From Halobaculum marinum (GTDB lineage Archaea > Halobacteriota > Halobacteria > Halobacteriales > Haloferacaceae): a stretch of DNA of 64,000 bases. Of this stretch, positions 10,251 through 18,514 are shown one piece after another. Location: positions 2,728,001 through 2,792,000 of the forward strand of contig NZ_CP119989.1 in the NCBI RefSeq assembly GCF_029338555.1, written 5' to 3'. Every line of letters begins with the position of its first letter. The first letter of the stretch is position 1. A program made the position numbers and the translations under genes. Under the pieces are notes generated by a model. The model did not search any database. It was not told the DNA's origin and saw nothing but the letters and a program-made list of their open reading frames with translations.

Positions 10251-10895
10251 ATGAACGTCACCGTCATCGACTACGGCGTGGGGAACCTCCGGAGCCTGCG
10301 CCGGGGGCTCGAACGCGCCGGGGCGGAGGTGGCCGTCTCGGACGACCCCGACGCGATCCGTGACGCGGAGGCGCTCGTGCTCCCGGGCGTCGGCGCGTTC
10401 CAAGAGTGCGTCGCCAACTCCGAGCCGTTCCACGACGTGCTCGTCGAGAAGGCCGAGGACACCCCCGTCCTCGGCGTCTGCGTGGGACTCCAGCTCATGT
10501 ACGAAGAGAGCACGGAAGGCGCACCCGAGGGCGACACCGTCGAGGGCCTCGGCCTCATCGAGGGGCGCGTCGAGCGCCTGCCCGACTCGGTGAAGGTGCC
10601 GCACATGGGGTGGAACGAGTTGACGCCCGAACGCGACCACCCGCTCGTCGACGGGATCGAAGAGGGCGACTACGCGTACTTCGTCCACTCCTACTGCGCC
10701 GACGTGACCGACCGCACCATCGCCTCCTGCGAGTACGGTCGCCGCTTCGCGGCCATCGCCGCCAACGAGGCGGGGAACGTGATGGGGACGCAGTTCCACC
10801 CCGAGAAGAGCGGCGAGACGGGACTACAGATTCTGAGCAACTTCGTCGACTACGCCGAGGCGTTCCACGACGGCGAGATCGCGCTCGCCGACTGA
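10251..10895 (+). CDS. hisH: Imidazole glycerol phosphate synthase subunit HisH
   Basis: A 214-residue glutamine amidotransferase subunit. It supplies ammonia to HisF for formation of imidazole glycerol phosphate and AICAR in histidine biosynthesis. The N-terminus is VIDYGVGNLRSL. The catalytic triad is visible: Cys77 in LGVCVGLQ, and His183 with Glu185 in QFHPEKSG. The oxyanion loop LPGVGAF is at about 44-50. The start at 10251 matches the family N-terminus; the frame extends upstream without meaning. HisF is not in the window; hisE lies 5 kb away on the other strand. Confidence 0.96.
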   Translation: MNVTVIDYGVGNLRSLRRGLERAGAEVAVSDDPDAIRDAEALVLPGVGAFQECVANSEPFHDVLVEKAEDTPVLGVCVGLQLMYEESTEGAPEGDTVEGLGLIEGRVERLPDSVKVPHMGWNELTPERDHPLVDGIEEGDYAYFVHSYCADVTDRTIASCEYGRRFAAIAANEAGNVMGTQFHPEKSGETGLQILSNFVDYAEAFHDGEIALAD

Positions 10896-10950
10896 TAGAT
10901 CCCGCTCGCCGACCGACGCCCTGTCACACCGCCCACGGCGTCTCAGTCGC

Positions 10951-11391
10951 TCACTCCACGTCGATCCGGGTTCCTTCTTCCGCTGCCGTTCGCTTCGGGA
11001 GCACCACCGTCAACACGCCGTCGTCGTACGACGCGGTCGCCTCCTCCTCGACGACGGCGGCCGGGAGGTGGAGTCGGCGGTCCAGCCCACCGGTGCGTCG
11101 CTCGCGCAGGTGGTAGCGATGTTCCTCGGCAGCACCCTCCTCGTCTGTCTGCGCCGCTGCTGGCGCCCGGATGGTCAACTGCCGGTCGGACACGGTCAAC
11201 TCGAGGTCGTCGGTGTCGACTCCCGGGAGGTCCGCGCGCACGACGACCTCGTCGTCGCGCTCCAGCACGTCGACTCGGACGGTGCCCGCGGCGCTGGCGG
11301 CCCCGCCGAGCGTCGCGCCGACTTCGTCGAGTTCCTCGCCCAGTTGGTCGAACAGGTCGTTCACGTCGTCGAACGGCGTTCGTCGGGTCAC
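10951..11391 (-). CDS. Hsp20/alpha-crystallin family protein (second copy)
   Basis: A small heat-shock protein with the alpha-crystallin domain starting at TVRVDVLERDDEVVVRADLPGV and the C-terminal signature DGVLTVVLPKR. I choose the GTG at 11391 (VTRRTPFDDVNDLFDQLGEEL, 146 residues) because that is the usual Hsp20 N-terminus and a TACAAG box lies about 27 bp upstream. The alternative ATG at 11460 adds 23 residues that look non-coding. It differs clearly from the copy at 9601 and may serve different clients. It converges with hisH. Confidence 0.85.
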   Translation of the reverse strand: MTRRTPFDDVNDLFDQLGEELDEVGATLGGAASAAGTVRVDVLERDDEVVVRADLPGVDTDDLELTVSDRQLTIRAPAAAQTDEEGAAEEHRYHLRERRTGGLDRRLHLPAAVVEEEATASYDDGVLTVVLPKRTAAEEGTRIDVE

Positions 11392-11664
11392 ACCGGTCGG
11401 TAGCCGGTTCCCCGGCTTGTAGCTGTCGGCGATCCGAGGTCGAGATACGCGAGGGTTCATCCCAGATGACGCGGGCACGGTCACCGTGCGGTGAGAACGG
11501 CCCCCGACGAACCGCGGGTGTGCGGCGCCGTCGTCGGGGTGTGCGGACGGTCGGCGTCGCCTGTCAGCCACACGGTCGCCCGACGCGTCACCGCGGAGCG
11601 TCTGCACCGACGGTGCCGCGGGTCGGTACACCTCGGCGGTCTTCCCCACCAATACCGCCTCGGG

Positions 11665-12486
11665 TCAGTACACCACGTGCTCGGTGTCGTACGACCCGAG
11701 CACCCGCACCCACCCGTCGCCGACGAGGTCCTCGACGTCGGCCAACGCCTCGCGGGCACGCTGCTCGTACAGCCCCGCCTCGAAGTCGATGTGGAACAGG
11801 TAGTCACCGAGGCGCTCGCCGCTCGGGCGCGACTCGATGCGCGAGAGGTTCACGTCGCGGTCGGCGAACGCCTCCAACAGCTCCAGCAGCAGCCCCGGGT
11901 AGTTGGCGCCGGGGTAGACGACGACGGAGCTCTTCCCGCCGGCCTCGGTCCGCTCCTCCTCGGGTGCGACGACGAGGAAACGGGTGGCGTTGGAGGACTT
12001 ATCCTGGATGTCCTCCGCGAGCACGCGCAGGTCGACACCGCCGTCGTCCGCCGCGGCGTTGGCTGGGTGACCGATCCCGGCGACCGTCGGGTCCTCGCGG
12101 GCGCGCTCGACGCCGCGGGCGGTGGAGGCGACGGCCTCGCGCCGCACGTCTGGGTACTCTCGCTCCAGGTAGTCGCGACACTGCGCGAGCGCCTGCGAGT
12201 GGGAGGCGACCACGTCGAACGTCTCCGCCTGCGCGAGCAGCGCGTGCCGGATCGGCGTGACGATTTCGCGGACGACCGCTACGTCCGCTTCCGTGAGCGC
12301 GTCGAGGCTCTCGGTGACGCTCCCCTCGATGCTGTTCTCCACCGGGACGACCCCGCGAGCGTACGAGCCGTCGGCGACCGCCTCGACGATAGCGGTGACG
12401 GACTCGCGGAACGCAACGTCGTCGGCGACGGCCCGCGCGGCGCGGTGAGAGTACGTGCCCGCTGGACCGAGCGTGACTGCCTGCAT
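11665..12486 (-). CDS. pheA: Prephenate dehydratase
   Basis: A 273-residue monofunctional prephenate dehydratase that converts prephenate to phenylpyruvate in phenylalanine synthesis. The catalytic domain begins VTLGPAGTYSHRAA and contains VPVENSIEGSV and the substrate-binding motif NATRFLVV near residue 170. A C-terminal ACT domain (about 190-270) includes ESRPS, the phenylalanine-binding ESRP signature, so feedback inhibition by phenylalanine is expected. No chorismate mutase domain is fused. The start at 12486 is the usual one. It is divergent from the phn transporter genes. Confidence 0.96.
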   Translation of the reverse strand: MQAVTLGPAGTYSHRAARAVADDVAFRESVTAIVEAVADGSYARGVVPVENSIEGSVTESLDALTEADVAVVREIVTPIRHALLAQAETFDVVASHSQALAQCRDYLEREYPDVRREAVASTARGVERAREDPTVAGIGHPANAAADDGGVDLRVLAEDIQDKSSNATRFLVVAPEEERTEAGGKSSVVVYPGANYPGLLLELLEAFADRDVNLSRIESRPSGERLGDYLFHIDFEAGLYEQRAREALADVEDLVGDGWVRVLGSYDTEHVVY

Positions 12487-12634
12487 ACCCCGCCGTCCGC
12501 CGCCGTCCCCGATAAGGACACCGGGTGTGTCAGTATTGTCGCCGGCGTGACCGTACCGACGGGTGGACGGCGTCCGGAGCGCTCTGGAGCCACTAGTATG
12601 CGATACAACAGCAATACGACTTCGAACGGGAAGG

Positions 12635-12640
12635 TTTATG
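12635..12640 (+). promoter_or_regulatory. TATA-like box of the phn operon
   Basis: TTTATG, preceded by CGAACGGGAAGG as a BRE-like element, centred 30 bp before ATG 12668. It supports a leaderless start at 12668 rather than at the nearer upstream ATG 12638. Confidence 0.5.
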
Positions 12641-12667
12641 AAATACAATTTTAGAGCAAATGACGTA

Positions 12668-13615
12668 ATGGAGCGACGCGACTTCCTCAAGCGGACGGGT
12701 GCAGCGGCGACGGTCGGCGCCGGCATGAGCCTCTCCGGATGTATCGGCAACTTCGGCAGCCAAGCGTACGGCAACGGCACGGTCGAGTTCATGGTCTCGC
12801 CGTCTGAGCCGCAAGACTACATGCGGAGCCAATACAACCCGTACCTCAACTACCTCGAGGGCGGGATCGAGGGCGACACCGCCGTCGAGTTCAACTACGC
12901 CGCCGACTACACGGCGGTCCTGCAGGGTCTCGGCTCGGGCACGGCGGACATCGCTGAGACCGGCCCGTTCGCGGCGGCGCTCGGCGTCGACGCCGGCCAG
13001 TGTGACATCGCGCTGCAGCGGCACGCGTACGGCTCGTGGGACTACCACTCGGTCATCATCACCCGCGAGGACAGCGACATCGAGAGCCTGACGGACCTCG
13101 AGGGCGGCAAGATCGGCTTCGCGGACATGACGTCCGCGTCCGGGTCGCTGTACCCCCTGTACCAGCTCAAGGAGGCCGGCCTCTCGATCGGCGACGCACC
13201 CACCTCGACGAGCGGTGCCGACTTCGAGGCGACGTGGTCCAGCCACGCGCAGGCGTTCGAGGCGCTCCAGAACGAACAGATCGACGCCGCAGGCGTCGGT
13301 CGGTTCATCGCGTGGGACTACGGGAAGGGCGACTACGTCGAGGGCGTCCGCGAGGTCTCCCGCGAGAGCGGCATCCCGCGCGCGCCGATGATCGTCAGCC
13401 CCGAACTCTCCGAGGAGGAGAAGAACGCCATCGTCACCCGACTCGAGGACGCCCCCGACTCGGCGTACATGGGCGCCGACGGCGAGGCCGACACCGACGA
13501 CGACCTCTGGTTCGACGGCGTGCGCGCCGCCGACCGCGAGACGTACCAGCCGGTCGTCGACGTGGCCAACGAACTCGGCCTGTCGACGGACCTGCTGAAC
13601 CAGGGCAACGAGTAA
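12668..13615 (+). CDS. phnD: PhnD-like phosphonate/phosphate ABC transporter substrate-binding lipoprotein
   Basis: A 315-residue periplasmic-type binding protein for the importer encoded with phnC and phnE. The N-terminus combines a Tat motif (RRDFLKRTG) and a lipobox (SLSGC, Cys26), so it is probably Tat-exported and lipid-anchored, as is typical in haloarchaea. Family features are FMVSPSEP near the mature N-terminus, DYTAVLQGLGSGTADIAETGPFA and LEGGKIGFADMTSASGSLYPLY, which shape the PhnD ligand pocket. The ligand may be phosphonate, phosphite or phosphate; sequence alone does not decide. A 131-bp gap separates it from phnC. Confidence 0.92.
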   Translation: MERRDFLKRTGAAATVGAGMSLSGCIGNFGSQAYGNGTVEFMVSPSEPQDYMRSQYNPYLNYLEGGIEGDTAVEFNYAADYTAVLQGLGSGTADIAETGPFAAALGVDAGQCDIALQRHAYGSWDYHSVIITREDSDIESLTDLEGGKIGFADMTSASGSLYPLYQLKEAGLSIGDAPTSTSGADFEATWSSHAQAFEALQNEQIDAAGVGRFIAWDYGKGDYVEGVREVSRESGIPRAPMIVSPELSEEEKNAIVTRLEDAPDSAYMGADGEADTDDDLWFDGVRAADRETYQPVVDVANELGLSTDLLNQGNE

Positions 13616-13746
13616 CCGGACCCGTTCGCGCTCCGTTTCTTCGACCGAGCGCTCGCCCCGTTTCGGCCCGGTGAGCCGCGCTACACCCTTTTTCACGCGA
13701 TCGCGACTCCGTAACGGTCAAACCACAGTGCACGTATCCTGTCACA

Positions 13747-14502
13747 ATGCCAGCCGTCTCGGTGGAGAACCTCACGAAGCGGTACGGCGACACCGTCGCT
13801 CTGGACGACGTCTCGTTCCAGATCCCGGACGGAGAGTTCGTCGTGCTCCTCGGCCCGTCGGGCGCCGGGAAGTCGACGCTGTTGCGCCTCCTCAACGGAC
13901 TCACCACCCCCACTGAGGGGTCGGTGTCCATCGGCGACGAGGAGATCACCGGCCGCCGCGACGACATCGGAATGGTGTTTCAGATGCACTACATCATCGA
14001 GACGATGAGCGCGTACCGCAACGCGCTCACCGGGGCCCTCTCGCGGACGGGCCTGCTCGACTCGGTGCTCACGTGGTACGAGCGCGAGGACAAACTCGCC
14101 GCGCTCGACGCGCTGGAGACCGTCGGCCTGCTCGACGAGGCCCAGCAGCGCGCCGGGTCGATGTCCGGCGGCCAGAAGCAGCGCGTCGGTATCGCCCGCG
14201 CGCTCGTCCAGCAGCCGAACCTCCTTCTCGCCGACGAACCGGTCGCCAGTCTCGACCCGAAAGCCGCCGAGGAGGTCATGAGCTACATGAAGCGCGCCGC
14301 CCGCGAGCGCAACCTCACCACGATCGCGAGCCTCCACCAGGTGGAGATCGCTCGCGAGTTCGGCGACCGCTACATCGGCCTGCGCGACGGCGGCCTCGTG
14401 TTCGACGGCGGGAAAGACGACCTCACGATGGACGTCGTCGACGAGATCTACTACGACGACGACTCCCCGGAGGCCGACCTAGCACGAGAGGTGGCGAAAT
14501 GA
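13747..14502 (+). CDS. phnC: PhnC-like ABC transporter ATP-binding protein
   Basis: A 251-residue ATPase of the phosphonate-type importer. Walker A is GPSGAGKST at about 37-45, the signature is MSGGQKQRVGIARAL, and Walker B is LLLADEPVASLD, followed by the H-loop ASLHQVE. The C-terminal KDDLTMDVVDEIYYDD matches the end of PhnC proteins. Its TGA overlaps the phnE start in an ATGA tetranucleotide, so the two are translationally coupled. Confidence 0.95.
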   Translation: MPAVSVENLTKRYGDTVALDDVSFQIPDGEFVVLLGPSGAGKSTLLRLLNGLTTPTEGSVSIGDEEITGRRDDIGMVFQMHYIIETMSAYRNALTGALSRTGLLDSVLTWYEREDKLAALDALETVGLLDEAQQRAGSMSGGQKQRVGIARALVQQPNLLLADEPVASLDPKAAEEVMSYMKRAARERNLTTIASLHQVEIAREFGDRYIGLRDGGLVFDGGKDDLTMDVVDEIYYDDDSPEADLAREVAK

Positions 14503-15584
14503 CGGCCCCGGACGCCGGTACCGACGACGAAGTCGCCCCAGACGGCGGCACCGCCGACGCGACCGACACCAGTGGGCTGACGGGCGACGTGAGCCGACTG
14601 GAGGAGTCGCTCGCGAGCATCGAGCGCGCACAGCTGATCGGTCGCGCACTGCTCGTGCTCGGCATCGTCGGCCTGCTCGTCGCACAGACCGTCGGGATGA
14701 CGTTCCTCGGGTTCACGCTCGCGGAGGTCGTCAGCCAACTCCCCCGCTTCTTCGAGAACATCACTGACTTCCTCTCGCCCGACTTCCACTTCGTGACGCT
14801 GTACGCCGTCGAGCAAGGGCTTCACGGCTGGTCGGCGCTGTTCGGCTCGTTCGCCAACCCCGGCTCGCTGCTGGAGTCGGTGCTCAACCGCGACCAGGGG
14901 CTCACCATCGTCGGCGGCGCCGTGACGACCATCGTCATCGGCATCACCGGCACGGTGCTGGGCTTCCCGCTCGCGCTCCTGTTCGGCGTGCTCGGCTCCG
15001 AGCGCGTCGTGCCGTACCCGTTCAACTTCATCTTCCGCGGGACGATGAGCACCATCCGTTCGATCCCCGCGCTCGTGTGGGTGCTCATCTACGTCCCGCT
15101 CGTCGGGATCAACCCCGTCGGCGCGATGCTCGCCATCGGCACCGACACCGTCGGGAACCTCGGTCGCCTGTTCACCGACGAACTGGAGGAGATCGAAGAG
15201 GGACCGATCGAGGCCATCTCCTCGACGGGCGCCTCCTCCCCGCAGACGGTCGTGTTCGGGATGCTCTCGCAGGTGTCCTCCTCGTTCGTCGCGTGGACGC
15301 TGTACATCCTGGAGATCAACGTCCGCATCGCCGTCTCGCTGGGTGTCGTCGGCGCGGGCGGCCTCGGTCAGTACGTGAAGGGCCGCCTCTCGCTGCTCGC
15401 GTTCGACCAGGCCGCCGCCGGCCTGCTGATGGTCATCGTGATCGTCCTCTCGGTCGAACTCGTCTCCTCGCGCCTTCGCGCGCGCCTCCGCCCCGGTGAG
15501 CACGACGGCAAGTCGCTCGTCCAGACCGTGCAGGACCTGCTCGACGGCGGCAAGTGGATGGGCACCGGCGGCACGAAGAAGTAG
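14499..15584 (+). CDS. phnE: PhnE-like ABC transporter permease
   Basis: A 361-residue permease, longer than usual for PhnE (about 260-290). It has an acidic N-terminal extension of about 45 residues and a hydrophilic C-terminal tail (about 35 residues ending GGTKK). The core has six or so membrane helices. The coupling segment EEGPIEAISSTGASSPQTVVFGML is the EAA loop that contacts the ATPase. A typical GAGGLGQYVKGRL follows. The start at 14499 overlaps phnC by 4 bp. No C-P lyase genes follow, so the system is uptake only here. Confidence 0.92.
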   Translation: MTAPDAGTDDEVAPDGGTADATDTSGLTGDVSRLEESLASIERAQLIGRALLVLGIVGLLVAQTVGMTFLGFTLAEVVSQLPRFFENITDFLSPDFHFVTLYAVEQGLHGWSALFGSFANPGSLLESVLNRDQGLTIVGGAVTTIVIGITGTVLGFPLALLFGVLGSERVVPYPFNFIFRGTMSTIRSIPALVWVLIYVPLVGINPVGAMLAIGTDTVGNLGRLFTDELEEIEEGPIEAISSTGASSPQTVVFGMLSQVSSSFVAWTLYILEINVRIAVSLGVVGAGGLGQYVKGRLSLLAFDQAAAGLLMVIVIVLSVELVSSRLRARLRPGEHDGKSLVQTVQDLLDGGKWMGTGGTKK

Positions 15585-15641
15585 ACAGCGTCGTCAACTG
15601 CCGTCTCACCCGGGCGTGGATCGGCCGCGACCGACTCGTTC

Positions 15642-15980
15642 TCAGAAGCGCTCGCGCAACTCGCCGCGTAGGTCCGCCAGGTCAAGGTCCTTCCGTGCGA
15701 ACAGCACGAGCAGGTGGTACACGAGGTCCGCGGCCTCCGCGCGCAGTTCCTCGTCGTCGTCGTCTTTCGCCGCGAGGATCGTCTCGGTCGCCTCCTCACC
15801 GATCTTCTCCAGCACCGCGTTCTCCCCCTTCTCGTGGGTGAACAGCGACGCAGTGTACGACCCCTCGGGGAGTCGCTCCTTGCGGTCCTCGATCGTCGCG
15901 AACAGCGCGTCGAGCACCTCCTCGTCGGCGACCGCGTCCGACTCGGTCGGCTCACCGCTGCCGCCGTCGTCGTCGCTCAC
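15642..15980 (-). CDS. hisE: Phosphoribosyl-ATP pyrophosphatase
   Basis: A 112-residue enzyme hydrolysing phosphoribosyl-ATP to phosphoribosyl-AMP, the second step of histidine biosynthesis. The MazG-like helical core is clear: LFATIEDRKERLPEGSYTASL, GENAVLEKIGEEATETILAAKD and EAADLVYHLLVLFA, with the acidic residues that bind magnesium. It starts at GTG 15978-15980, overlapping the pdxT stop by 4 bp (GTGA), so translation is coupled. An acidic extension of about 20 residues precedes the domain, as often seen in haloarchaea. Confidence 0.94.
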   Translation of the reverse strand: MSDDDGGSGEPTESDAVADEEVLDALFATIEDRKERLPEGSYTASLFTHEKGENAVLEKIGEEATETILAAKDDDDEELRAEAADLVYHLLVLFARKDLDLADLRGELRERF

Positions 15981-16594
15981 GCGTCCGCCTCCGCGTCCGT
16001 CGGTTCCGGCGCGTGTGCCTGCCCGAAGAACGCGAGGTCGTGGATCCGCGAGTCGGGCGTCAACTCCGGGTGGAACGAGGTGGCGATCACCGAGCCCTGT
16101 TGCACGGCGACCGGGTCGCCGTCCCACGACGCGAGCACGTCGACGCCCTCGCCGACCTCGTCGATGACGGGTGCGCGGATGAACACGGCGGGGAACGGCT
16201 CCTCGAGGCCCGCCACGTCCAGCGGCGCCTCGAAGGAGTCCGCCTGCCGCCCGAACGCGTTGCGGTCGACGCTCACGTCGAGCACGTCGAGCGTCGCCAC
16301 GCGGTCGTCTTTGGCGTCGCGCGAGGCGACGATGAGCCCCGCACAGGTGGCGAGGAGGGGCTTGTCGGCGGCGACGTGGGCGACGATCTCTTCGTCAATC
16401 CCCTCGTCGCGGAGTAGTCGCGAGATGGTCGTCGACTCCCCGCCCGGCATGAGTAACACGTCGCAGTCGGGGACGACGCCGGCGTCGCGGACCTCGACGA
16501 CCTCGGCGTCGACGCCGTGGCTCGCAGCCGCGCGGCGGACCGCGTCGGCGTGCTCGGAGACGTCGCCTTGAACGGCGATAACGCCCGCTTTCAT
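15977..16594 (-). CDS. pdxT: Pyridoxal 5'-phosphate synthase glutaminase subunit PdxT
   Basis: A 205-residue glutaminase that feeds ammonia to PdxS for direct synthesis of pyridoxal phosphate. The N-terminus IAVQGDVSEH, the oxyanion-hole MPGGESTTI (residues 49-57), nucleophile Cys84 in LATCAGL and the dyad His175/Glu177 in SFHPEL are all present. It sits between secBeta and hisE on the same strand and overlaps hisE. PdxS is not in the window. Confidence 0.96.
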   Translation of the reverse strand: MKAGVIAVQGDVSEHADAVRRAAASHGVDAEVVEVRDAGVVPDCDVLLMPGGESTTISRLLRDEGIDEEIVAHVAADKPLLATCAGLIVASRDAKDDRVATLDVLDVSVDRNAFGRQADSFEAPLDVAGLEEPFPAVFIRAPVIDEVGEGVDVLASWDGDPVAVQQGSVIATSFHPELTPDSRIHDLAFFGQAHAPEPTDAEADA

Positions 16595-16655
16595 GCGTCG
16601 CAGTCGACGCGGGGCGGGTGAAAAGCTGTCGTTCGTTCGTCGGTCGACGGGTGCC

Positions 16656-16817
16656 TCAGACGGCGAACCCGAGGATCAACACGAGGAGTCCGAACAGGAC
16701 GCCGAAGGCGACGACGGTTCTCGGGTCGATCCGGATCGCGTTGCGGTCCTCCGCGTCGAAGTAGCGAACGAGCCCCGCGCTGGACATCAGGCCGCCGCTG
16801 TTCTGGCCGCTGCTCAT
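16656..16817 (-). CDS. Preprotein translocase subunit Sec61-beta
   Basis: A 53-residue tail-anchored subunit of the SecYE-beta translocon. The sequence is Ser/Gly-rich at the N-terminus ([20 protein letters not shown]), followed by [16 protein letters not shown] and one C-terminal membrane helix, the standard archaeal Sec-beta pattern. The start at 16817 is chosen from the family N-terminus; upstream codons to 16892 are not conserved-looking. It is 61 bp upstream of pdxT and probably cotranscribed. It is called secG in some haloarchaeal annotations. Confidence 0.92.
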   Translation of the reverse strand: MSSGQNSGGLMSSAGLVRYFDAEDRNAIRIDPRTVVAFGVLFGLLVLILGFAV

Positions 16818-16937
16818 ACACGCACCCTGGCGAGTGGGCCGCCTAAGCCTTTCGACCCCCGCCGACCGGCACCGACCGAGCGACGGCGCCACCGGTGAGT
16901 AATCCTTATGCGCGGGCCGTCGTTACGGACCGACGGT

Positions 16938-17204
16938 ATGAGCGTCCGACTCAAGGACTTCTACGCGGACTGGTGTGGCCCCTGTAAGACTCAGGACCCG
17001 ATCCTCGACGACCTGGCCGAGGACTACCCCGACGTGGACTTCGAGAAGGTCGACGTCGAGGAGGAACAGGAGATTGCGAACCAGTACCAGGTGCGCTCGC
17101 TCCCCACCCTCATCATCGAGAACGACGACGGCGTCGTCGACCGCTTCGTCGGCGTCACCCAGCGCGAGGACCTGGAGGAGGCACTCGCGAGCGCCGGCGC
17201 GTAA
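16938..17204 (+). CDS. Thioredoxin-like protein
   Basis: An 88-residue minimal thioredoxin fold. The active site is WCGPC at residues 12-16, and the cis-proline loop is SLPTL near residue 56. It starts very close to the active site, lacking the first strand and helix of classical thioredoxin, as do several archaeal mini-thioredoxins. It probably reduces disulfides in the cytosol with a partner reductase that is not encoded here. It is divergent from secBeta and followed by the L40e gene. Confidence 0.92.
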   Translation: MSVRLKDFYADWCGPCKTQDPILDDLAEDYPDVDFEKVDVEEEQEIANQYQVRSLPTLIIENDDGVVDRFVGVTQREDLEEALASAGA

Positions 17205-17276
17205 CGAGACCGCCGACCGCCGAACACCGGATCCGACTCGCAACCGTTAACACGGACGGAACCGCTGACAACACGT

Positions 17277-17426
17277 ATGGCGAAATTCGACGCGGCCGAG
17301 GCCCGCATCCTCGACAAACTCATCTGCATGCGGTGTAACGCGCGGAACCCGAAGCGCGCGAAGCACTGCCGCAAGTGCGGCTACAGCCGCCTGCGCCCCA
17401 AGGCGAAGGAGCCCCGGACCGCATAA
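17277..17426 (+). CDS. rpl40e: 50S ribosomal protein L40e
   Basis: A 49-residue zinc-binding ribosomal protein. Four cysteines are arranged as CMRC and CRKC around [10 protein letters not shown], the zinc-ribbon of archaeal L40e, and the C-terminus reads [12 protein letters not shown]. It lacks the ubiquitin fusion seen in eukaryotes. It lies 72 bp after the thioredoxin gene. Confidence 0.95.
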   Translation: MAKFDAAEARILDKLICMRCNARNPKRAKHCRKCGYSRLRPKAKEPRTA

Positions 17427-17563
17427 CGCCGCGCGCCGGGCGCCGCCCGGCGACACAGTTCTTCGGAGACTCCGCGTCCAGCGACGGCCACACGCGGTCG
17501 GTCGCGCGGGCCCGGCGCCTCACGATTCTCTCGGCGGCGCCCCACTATCCTCCTGTCGGCGCC

Positions 17564-18196
17564 TCACTCCTCGGGGTACTTCGGTTCGCGCCGCTCGGCC
17601 CGCGAGCGCGCCCGCTCGATCACGTCGCGCACGTCGTCGCCGTCTTCCTCGGAGTCGGCGTGGAACGCGTCGCCGTGACCGGCGTACAGCGATTCGACGG
17701 AGTCGGGGAGTCGGTCGAGCAGGTCGTTGAGGCTCTCGATGAGGCGCTCGCGCGACTGCCCCGGCATGTCCGTCCGCCCGAACGACCCGTCGTCGAAGGC
17801 GCCGTCGTTGTACACGACCACGTCACCCGAGAACACCGCCGTCTCCGCGACCAGCGAGACGTGGTCGGCGGCGTGGCCCGGCGTGTACACGACCTCCGCA
17901 GTCTCGTCGCCGATGGCGACCTCGTCGCCGTCTTCGAGGGCGTGGTCGCGGCGCGGGTGCTCGCCGTAGGCGTACAACTCGGCGTCGAACGCGTCCAACA
18001 CCGCGTCGAGTTCGCCCACGTGGTCGTGGTGTTGGTGCGTGAGCACCACCCGGTCGAGTTCGTCGGTGTGCTCGGCGATCACCGACGCGACGTCCGGCAT
18101 GCTCCCGGCGTCGACGAGCGTCGGCACCGCGCCGTCGACGAAGTAGGCGTTACACGTGAAGTCCTCGGCGTCGCTGGTGACGCAGACGGCGTTCAT
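17564..18196 (-). CDS. MBL-fold metallo-hydrolase
   Basis: A 210-residue metallo-beta-lactamase-fold hydrolase. The metal-binding signature is THQHHDHVGE, with further ligands in YTPGHAADHVSL and FSGDVVVYNDG, and a late His in YAGHGDAFH. Size and motif order resemble glyoxalase II-like hydrolases, but the substrate is unknown. The start at 18196 gives MNAVCVTSDAEDFTCNAYF, a natural family N-terminus. Confidence 0.88.
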   Translation of the reverse strand: MNAVCVTSDAEDFTCNAYFVDGAVPTLVDAGSMPDVASVIAEHTDELDRVVLTHQHHDHVGELDAVLDAFDAELYAYGEHPRRDHALEDGDEVAIGDETAEVVYTPGHAADHVSLVAETAVFSGDVVVYNDGAFDDGSFGRTDMPGQSRERLIESLNDLLDRLPDSVESLYAGHGDAFHADSEEDGDDVRDVIERARSRAERREPKYPEE

Positions 18197-18309
18197 GTCC
18201 CGGGCGTCGGTGCGGAGCCGTAAAAGCCGACCTGCCCCGGCAGACACGTGTCACCATCCCGAGACGACCCCCAGATATTTCAGTCGGAATCGGCTACTTC
18301 CACACGAGT

Positions 18310-18480
18310 ATGGGCTTCGGGAGCTACGACGAGTCCGAACAGGAGAACCAGCAGGTCGACTCCGACCTGGACAGCGCCACCGTCGGCGGCGGCGAGGCCG
18401 ACCACGACGGCGACGTGGAGTTCGAGTTCGAAGCCGACAACGACGAACTCCTCGACAAACTCGAGCAGATGAAGGAGTGA
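18310..18480 (+). CDS. Small acidic haloarchaeal protein (DUF5786-like)
   Basis: A 56-residue strongly acidic protein beginning MGFGSYDESEQENQQ and ending in a predicted helix NDELLDKLEQMKE. From memory this matches a widespread haloarchaeal family annotated as DUF5786. There is no cysteine, signal or membrane segment. It precedes the DUF99 and uracil-DNA glycosylase genes on the same strand with short gaps (34 and 30 bp), so the three may form one transcript. Confidence 0.8.
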   Translation: MGFGSYDESEQENQQVDSDLDSATVGGGEADHDGDVEFEFEADNDELLDKLEQMKE

Positions 18481-18514
18481 CCGGCGGGCGTCGACTCCGG
18501 CAGCCGACCCGACC

